Assembly: GCA_016872835.1 (NCBI GenBank)
Contig: VGYX01000017.1
Coordinates: 1 to 43,947, forward strand
Reading direction: 5' to 3'
Origin: Planctomycetota bacterium
GTDB lineage: Bacteria; Planctomycetota; Phycisphaerae; Phycisphaerales; SM1A02
Length of the DNA stretch: 43,947 nucleotides
Shown here piece by piece: positions 39,590-43,947 of this stretch (within the stretch, counting starts at the first letter, position 1; the number at the start of each line of letters is the position of its first letter). The translations under genes were made by a program, and so were the position numbers. A model generated the notes under the pieces. That model saw nothing but the letters and a program-made list of their open reading frames with translations, searched no databases and was not told where the DNA came from.

Positions 39590-40798
39590 CTACAGCAGAT
39601 CCACCGCCACTTCGCTGGCGAGCATCCGGCCGCGGGCACTCAGCCGAAGCGTGCCTTCGACCCATTCGAGCAGGCCAGCCTCCACGTGGCGTGCGATCGC
39701 CAGCTGCCGCACCGTGGCCTTGGCACCTGACGCGAGCAGGTCCCGGACACGGCCTTCCGGCATGCCATCGAGCAGGCGAAGACCCATCATGAACGCCTCG
39801 CCGATGCGACCGTCCTCGCTCAAGCGCTCCACGTCCTGCACCGGCGACCACGGTCCGTCGGCGAGCCAGTCGCCAAGCCGCGGCACGTTGCGCCAACGCA
39901 GGCCGCTGGCGTGGCCGCTGGCGCTCGGGCCCACCGCCAGCCAATCGTCGTTGCGCCAGTAGAGCTCGTTGTGGCGGCAGCGCTGGCCACGCCTGGACCA
40001 GTTGCTGATCTCGTAGTGCTCGAAGCCAGCGGTGCCCAGCGCCGCGCAGGCTGCCTCGTGCATCGCGACTTCCAGTTCCTCGGGCGCGCCCTGCACCAAT
40101 CCCTTCGCGTGGCGCTGACCGAGCGGCGTGTTCGACTCGTACATCAGGCCGTAGCAGCTGACATGGTTCGGCGCGAGATCAAGCGTGCGTCGAAGGTCGT
40201 CTTGCCACTCCGCCAGCGTGCCGCCCGGAATCGCGTAGATCAGGTCCAAGTTCAACTGCCCGATGCCGGCAGAACGCAGGTGCCCGACGGCACGCCCAAC
40301 AGATGCGGGATCATGCGTGCGTTCCAGCGCCTGCAGCAGTCGTGGCTGGAAGGTCTGGGCACCCATCGAGACGCGCGTGACCCCCGACTCGACGAGCGCC
40401 GCCGCGATCTCCGGCGTGACCGTCTCGGGGTTCGCCTCGACCGTCCACTCGGCCTTGGCCTTCCATGGGAAGGCTTGTCGAATCGCGCCGAGCAGGTCGC
40501 GCAGTTCATCCGGCGCAAGCATGGTCGGGGTGCCGCCGCCGACGAACAGCGTTTCCAGCGGCGCGCTCACGCATGGCGACCAGGCCTCCAGTTCCTGCTT
40601 CGCGCGCTCCACGAACGCGCGCTGACGACCGTCCGAATCGACGAAGCTGTAGAAGTCGCAGTAGTGGCACTTGTGCCGGCAGAACGGCACATGCACATAG
40701 GCCCCGCGAAAGGCCGTCGTGCCCGCGGCAAGCGCATCGGGCAGCGACATGCGCCGCTCGGCGGCCTGCTGAAGCGAAATGCCCTGCGAAGAGGCCAT
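39590..40798 (-). CDS. hemW: Heme chaperone HemW (radical SAM, CPO-like)
   Basis: A 402-residue radical-SAM protein. The iron-sulfur motif is CRHKCHYC (CxxxCxxC) in 'YVHVPFCRHKCHYCDFYSF'. 'FVGGGTPTML', 'VEANPETVTPE', 'RVSMGAQTFQ' and 'NLDLIYAIPGGT' follow, and the C-terminal HemW domain has 'HYEISNWSRRGQRCRHNELYW'. HemW delivers heme rather than oxidising coproporphyrinogen; the annotation as an oxygen-independent coproporphyrinogen oxidase is a common confusion. TAGGCT lies six bases before the ATG. Confidence 0.92.
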   Translation of the reverse strand: MASSQGISLQQAAERRMSLPDALAAGTTAFRGAYVHVPFCRHKCHYCDFYSFVDSDGRQRAFVERAKQELEAWSPCVSAPLETLFVGGGTPTMLAPDELRDLLGAIRQAFPWKAKAEWTVEANPETVTPEIAAALVESGVTRVSMGAQTFQPRLLQALERTHDPASVGRAVGHLRSAGIGQLNLDLIYAIPGGTLAEWQDDLRRTLDLAPNHVSCYGLMYESNTPLGQRHAKGLVQGAPEELEVAMHEAACAALGTAGFEHYEISNWSRRGQRCRHNELYWRNDDWLAVGPSASGHASGLRWRNVPRLGDWLADGPWSPVQDVERLSEDGRIGEAFMMGLRLLDGMPEGRVRDLLASGAKATVRQLAIARHVEAGLLEWVEGTLRLSARGRMLASEVAVDLL

Positions 40799-40810
40799 GC
40801 AGCAAGCCTA
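40799..40810 (-). promoter_or_regulatory. Putative -10 (TAGGCT, N6) for hemW
   Basis: TAGGCT at 40810-40805, identical to the rhomboid site, ends six bases before the ATG at 40798. Confidence 0.48.
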
Positions 40811-40833
40811 CGCGGGCGCGCCTGCCCAACGGC

Positions 40834-40846
40834 TAGCATTCGCCAC
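40834..40846 (+). promoter_or_regulatory. Putative -10 (TAGCAT, N7) for purA-uppS
   Basis: GGCTAGCAT ends seven bases before the purA GTG at 40847. Divergent from the hemW site with 23 bases between the two hexamers; no consensus -35 is present at either expected position. Confidence 0.48.
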
Positions 40847-42178
40847 GTGATCGATGGAAACGCGACAGCGGTGGTCGGCCTGCAATGGGGCGACGAAGGC
40901 AAGGGCAAGATCGTGGATCTGCTCACCAGTCGCCATGACGTGATCGTGCGCTACAACGGTGGGGCCAACGCCGGCCACAGCGTGCAGGTGGGCGCCGACC
41001 GCTACGCGCTGCATCTGGTTCCGAGCGGCATCCTTCACCCGGACAAGAGCTGCGTGATCGGCAATGGCGTGGTGGTCGATCCCGAAAAGCTGCTTCAGGA
41101 AATCGAGGGCCTGCGCTCGCGTGGCGTGCGCGTGGCCGACAACCTGCTGGTGAGCGACCGCGCGCATGTGGTGATGCCCTACCACAAGGAACAGGACGCG
41201 GCGCTGGAAGACTTCATGGCCGGTGTCACGCAGGGCGAAACAGGCAGCCTTGCCATCGGCACCACACGCCGCGGCATCGGCCCGGCCTATGGCGACAAGG
41301 TCGATCGCAGCACCGCGATCCGGATGGGTGACCTGCTGGATGCCGCGTACCTGCGCGAGCGCCTTCGCGTGATCTGCGGTCTGCGCAGCCGCGAACTCAA
41401 GGCTCTCGGCGTGCAGGCACCTCCGCTCGACGCCGACGCCCTCGCCGCGCGCTTCGCCGAAGCGGGCGAGCGCCTGCGTGCGCATGTCACCGACACCGTC
41501 TACGGCCTGCACGACGCGATGAAGGCGGGCCGCCGCCTGCTGTTCGAGGGCGCCAACGCAAGCCTGCTTGACATCGATCACGGCACCTACCCGTACGTGA
41601 CCAGCAGCAACTGCAGCACGCTCGGCATTCCAGCAGGCACGGGCCTGCCCATGCGAACCATCGGTCGCGTGCTCGGCATCATGAAGGCCTACAGCACGCG
41701 CGTGGGCGGCGGGCCGTTCCCCACCGAGTTGCTCGACGCGATCGGCGACGGCATCCGCACGCGCGGCCGCGAGTTCGGCACCACCACCGGGCGCCCCCGT
41801 CGCGTGGGCTGGCTCGATCTGGTCGCCGTGCGCTACGCCTCCATGATCTGCGGCGCCACGGGCATCGCCTGCACGCTGCTCGATGTGCTGAGCGGCGTGG
41901 AGGAACTGAAGATCTGCACCGGCTACCGCCTGCCCGATGGCCGCAAGACCGATCGCTTCATCCCGGACGCACATCGACTGGAAGGCGCCACGGCCATCTA
42001 CGAGACGCTGCCCGGCTGGCACGAACCCATCCGCGACGCGGAGGATCGCGCCGACCTGCCCGCGAACGCGCGCCGCTACCTCGACCACATCGAGGAGATC
42101 CTCGGGCTTCCCATCGAGATGGTGGGCGTTGGGCCTGATCGAAAGCAGACGCTCGAGGCGGCCGTGGCAGGCGCCTGA
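40847..42178 (+). CDS. purA: Adenylosuccinate synthetase
   Basis: PurA makes adenylosuccinate from IMP, aspartate and GTP. The 443-residue protein opens with the P-loop 'VVGLQWGDEGKGKIVDLL', then 'RYNGGANAGHSV', 'IGTTRRGIGPAY', 'EGANASLLDIDHGTYPYVTSSN' (pieces: EGANASLLDIDHGTYPYVT), 'KAYSTRVGGGPFPTE' and 'TTGRPRRVGWLDL'. All active-site motifs are present. The GTG start is right before the P-loop strand and has TAGCAT seven bases upstream; the longer open frame covers antisense of hemW. uppS follows after two bases. Confidence 0.95.
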   Translation: MIDGNATAVVGLQWGDEGKGKIVDLLTSRHDVIVRYNGGANAGHSVQVGADRYALHLVPSGILHPDKSCVIGNGVVVDPEKLLQEIEGLRSRGVRVADNLLVSDRAHVVMPYHKEQDAALEDFMAGVTQGETGSLAIGTTRRGIGPAYGDKVDRSTAIRMGDLLDAAYLRERLRVICGLRSRELKALGVQAPPLDADALAARFAEAGERLRAHVTDTVYGLHDAMKAGRRLLFEGANASLLDIDHGTYPYVTSSNCSTLGIPAGTGLPMRTIGRVLGIMKAYSTRVGGGPFPTELLDAIGDGIRTRGREFGTTTGRPRRVGWLDLVAVRYASMICGATGIACTLLDVLSGVEELKICTGYRLPDGRKTDRFIPDAHRLEGATAIYETLPGWHEPIRDAEDRADLPANARRYLDHIEEILGLPIEMVGVGPDRKQTLEAAVAGA

Positions 42179-42180
42179 CC

Positions 42181-42930
42181 ATGCCGCAGGCCGACGCCAG
42201 CCCGATCGCGCCACGCACCATCGCGCCTCTGCCTCGGCACATCGCGATCATCATGGATGGGAACGGCCGATGGGCGCAGCGCCGCGGCCTGGCTCGCGTG
42301 ATGGGGCACCATGAAGGCAGCAAGACCGTGCGCGGCATGGTCACCGCGTGCGCCGAACGCAAGATCGAGGCGCTCACCCTGTACAGCTTCAGCAGCGAGA
42401 ACTGGAGTCGCCCTGAGGATGAGGTGGCGGCGCTCATGACGCTGCTGAAGCAGCACCTGACGAGCGAACTGCCGCTCATGCTGAAGAACGGCATCAAGTT
42501 CAGAAGGCTGGGAAGGCGAGAGGGTATATCTGCCGATGTGCTTGAGCTGCTCGACGAGACCGAGCGCGCCACCGCGCACGGCACCGGCATGACCCTCACG
42601 CTGGCGCTGAACTACGGCGCGCGCGCCGAGATGGTGGACGCCGTGCACGCGATCGCGGCCAAGGCGAAGGCGGGCGAACTTGATCCTGCCCGCATCGACG
42701 AGGCGACCATCGCGGCACACCTTGGTACCGCGGGACTGCCCGACCCCGACCTGCTGATCCGCACCGCGGGCCAGATGCGCGTGAGCAACTTCCTGCTGTG
42801 GCAGATCGGCTACGCCGAGCTGCATGTCACCGAGACGCTGTGGCCGGATTTCGGAGTGGAGGATCTGGAGTGTGCATTGCGGGACTTTGCGGGCAGACAG
42901 CGGACGTTTGGCGGGCTGCAGGTGAAGTGA
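42181..42930 (+). CDS. uppS: Isoprenyl transferase (undecaprenyl diphosphate synthase)
   Basis: UppS extends farnesyl diphosphate with isopentenyl units to the lipid carrier used for cell-wall and polysaccharide synthesis. The 249-residue protein has 'IAIIMDGNGRWAQRRG' with catalytic Asp26, 'LTLYSFSSENWSRP', and the IPP-binding 'LIRTAGQMRVSNFLLWQ' with Arg194 and Arg200, followed by Glu213. The usual RT(S/G)GE reads RTAGQ, so a glutamate known to matter in E. coli UppS (Glu198) is Gln198 here. It starts two bases after purA and is probably co-transcribed with it. Chain length cannot be predicted from this alone. Confidence 0.92.
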   Translation: MPQADASPIAPRTIAPLPRHIAIIMDGNGRWAQRRGLARVMGHHEGSKTVRGMVTACAERKIEALTLYSFSSENWSRPEDEVAALMTLLKQHLTSELPLMLKNGIKFRRLGRREGISADVLELLDETERATAHGTGMTLTLALNYGARAEMVDAVHAIAAKAKAGELDPARIDEATIAAHLGTAGLPDPDLLIRTAGQMRVSNFLLWQIGYAELHVTETLWPDFGVEDLECALRDFAGRQRTFGGLQVK

Positions 42931-43089
42931 GTGGCTGGATTGGTCGCGCGACGCGCGGGGCTCGCTCGCGTGCCGCGGCTGCAACGCTTCCGTGTTCCCG
43001 TCATAACCGCACCGCCACTGGTTGTTGTGCGGGCCGCACTCCTTCACAAAGGCCAACGCGAAACCGCATGGCCGCCCGGTTCAGAGAGA

Positions 43090-43125
43090 ACGCCCAAGCC
43101 GCAAGGCCTGGGCGTCTTCGTTTGG
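43090..43125 (+). terminator. Intrinsic terminator with GCAA tetraloop
   Basis: ACGCCCAAGCC (43090-43100), loop GCAA, GGCCTGGGCGT (43105-43115): eleven paired positions with one A-C mismatch, followed by CTTCGTTT. A GNRA loop and a short T-rich tail support termination of the purA-uppS transcript, though it lies about 160 bases after uppS. Confidence 0.65.
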
Positions 43126-43380
43126 TGCGAGTGAAATCGCGTGGTGTTTGCCGCCTGATTCGAGTGGTTTCGGCTCTTGCGGTGGGCCAGAGAGACGCGT
43201 GCGTGCTCGGCTCTGTTTTCGCGGGCGCGTCGTCCCCGGCCCCGGCTCTGGTGCTCGGGAGAGCCATGTGGGCCTTCACCCGGCTCGGTTATGAGGTTTT
43301 CAGAGCCGGTTATGTCACAGAGCCGAACTCGGTGACCGCCCCCGCTGGCCCACGATCCACGGGAATCGCTGACCCCTCGC

Positions 43381-43408
43381 TTGGAAACTGAGGAATCCGT
43401 TGCATACT
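43381..43408 (+). promoter_or_regulatory. Putative sigma70 promoter for the last gene
   Basis: TTGGAA (43381-43386), a 16-base spacer and CATACT (43403-43408). The leader is about 37 bases and ends with GAGGAAAG, a good ribosome site before the ATG at 43452. Confidence 0.45.
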
Positions 43409-43451
43409 GAAGGGTGTTGACCGGGGTTCGGCCGGCGAGGAAAGAGCGACG

Positions 43452-43947
43452 ATGAAACCCACATCCATGGCGCTTGCCGTCGGAGCGGCTCTGCCTCTGC
43501 TGAGTTCACCGGTTCTGGCGCAGCCTGCTGATCCTGCGGGCATTTACGCCCTCGGATCGGCACAGGACAACCTGAGCACGCCCACGGATGAACGCCTGAG
43601 TGGCATCCGCAACTACGACTTCGTGTCGGGCTTCACGCTCCGGGTGCTGTGGAAGGACATCGAGACCTCGCAAGGCGTCTACAACTTTGGCGTGATCAGC
43701 GAGGCGATCCGGCGCACCGCGGCCAATGGGCAGGGACTGAACCTTGAAGTCCTTCAGTCACTGCCGCAGTACATCGTCGCCGGCGCAAGCGCGACCTATG
43801 TCAACCACCGCTCGGAGATCACACCGGTGCCGTGGGACGCATTCGCGCAGGCCCGTTTCGCGGCGCTGCAAAGTGCCCTGTCGACCTACATCGTCGACGA
43901 TGGAACGGGCCTGAACCTGCCGTTGAACCAGCACCCGACGCTCCGTT
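43452..43947 (+). CDS. Secreted glycoside-hydrolase-like protein, N-terminal part
   Basis: The frame is open from the ATG at 43452 to the end of the window, giving 165 residues of an incomplete gene. A signal peptide ends at about residue 23 (PVLAQPA). The mature part begins 'DPAGIYALGS' and includes 'FVSGFTLRVLWKDIETSQGVYNFGVISEAIRR', in two pieces: GFTLRVLWKDIETSQGVYNF and GVISEAIRR. The W-x-D-I-E-x-x-x-G-x-Y-x-F pattern is typical of clan-A glycoside hydrolase barrels (GH5, GH10, GH42 type). Catalytic glutamates would lie further on. The TIM-barrel call is from this pattern only; the exact family is open. Confidence 0.6.
   Translation, partial: MKPTSMALAVGAALPLLSSPVLAQPADPAGIYALGSAQDNLSTPTDERLSGIRNYDFVSGFTLRVLWKDIETSQGVYNFGVISEAIRRTAANGQGLNLEVLQSLPQYIVAGASATYVNHRSEITPVPWDAFAQARFAALQSALSTYIVDDGTGLNLPLNQHPTLR

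Larger units (their letters stand above)
42931..43451. other. 521-base region without a protein gene
   Basis: Neither strand has a convincing gene here. The first part (about 42950-43085) is GC-rich with several small inverted repeats, such as CCGCAC/GTGCGG around 43009-43038. A GNRA-loop terminator follows at 43090. The remainder (about 43126-43440) is less GC-rich and contains a plausible promoter for the last gene. An antisense reading through uppS into this region exists but I see no start or family support. Confidence 0.6.

Noticed and set aside
42076-43056. Minus-strand frame through uppS into the gap
   Set aside because: The uppS part is a shadow. The upstream part has no ribosome site, -10 or family match, so I left it as unexplained sequence rather than a gene.
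43310-43563. Two short minus-strand frames at the end of the window
   Set aside because: Both overlap the promoter and signal peptide of the plus-strand secreted gene and have no supporting motif.

Overview
The window is a GC-rich, gene-dense bacterial chromosome segment. It has short intergenic gaps, frequent 4-base gene overlaps and many GTG starts. The gene set suggests a diderm of the Planctomycetota, probably class Phycisphaerae. The pointers are a fused SecD-SecF, lipoproteins, an OmpA-like protein, Mla-type lipid transport genes and a secreted coiled-coil ClpP-like protein. This placement is inferred from gene content, not from a marker-gene tree. I see no rRNA, tRNA, CRISPR array, insertion sequence or phage gene.

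Layout. 1-474 is the tail of an aldo/keto reductase. 443-9330 (minus) reads Nudix hydrolase, degenerate site-2-protease-like protein, rhomboid protease, tgt, yajC, secDF and a LysM protein. 9359-10776 (plus) holds an Mla-type ATPase and an MlaD protein. 10819-14385 (minus) holds an OmpA-like lipoprotein, prepilin peptidase, xseB and xseA. 14409-19312 (plus) holds recG and a three-gene ABC cluster resembling zinc-starvation ABC/DUF3299 operons. 19317-20689 (minus) is ispD-rsmD, followed by an alpha/beta hydrolase (plus). 21502-24997 (minus) holds a groES-like gene, aroA and an ABC exporter. 25053-25711 holds apt and a 42-residue membrane protein. 25786-31628 (plus) holds hppD and a complete thrA-thrB-thrC operon. 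31638-35026 (minus) holds a pseudouridine synthase, a lipoprotein, a TPMT-like methyltransferase and the ClpP-like protein. 35110-39117 holds homogentisate dioxygenase, a DUF192 protein, fumarylacetoacetase and a conserved unknown gene. 39168-42930 holds an ACT protein, hemW, purA and uppS. After a 521-base gene-free stretch with a terminator, a secreted glycoside-hydrolase-like gene runs off the end.

How the genes work together. Tgt-YajC-SecDF is a classical export neighbourhood. HppD, HmgA and FahA give tyrosine catabolism except for maleylacetoacetate isomerase, which is not here. ThrABC makes threonine from aspartate, with homoserine as intermediate. XseA and XseB form exonuclease VII, next to RecG. 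UppS, IspD and AroA feed isoprenoid, cell-wall and aromatic synthesis.

The most striking signal is regulatory. About twenty genes have a -10-like hexamer (mostly TAGNNT or TACNNT) ending 6-10 bases, usually exactly 6, before the start codon. In standard promoter geometry this puts the transcription start on or within a few bases of the start codon. Leaderless mRNA therefore appears to be the default for genes at the head of transcription units, while genes inside operons are coupled by overlaps or use Shine-Dalgarno sites. In three places the TAG stop codon of one gene forms the first half of the -10 of the next. At recG/xseA one 10-base palindrome supplies the -10 for both directions.
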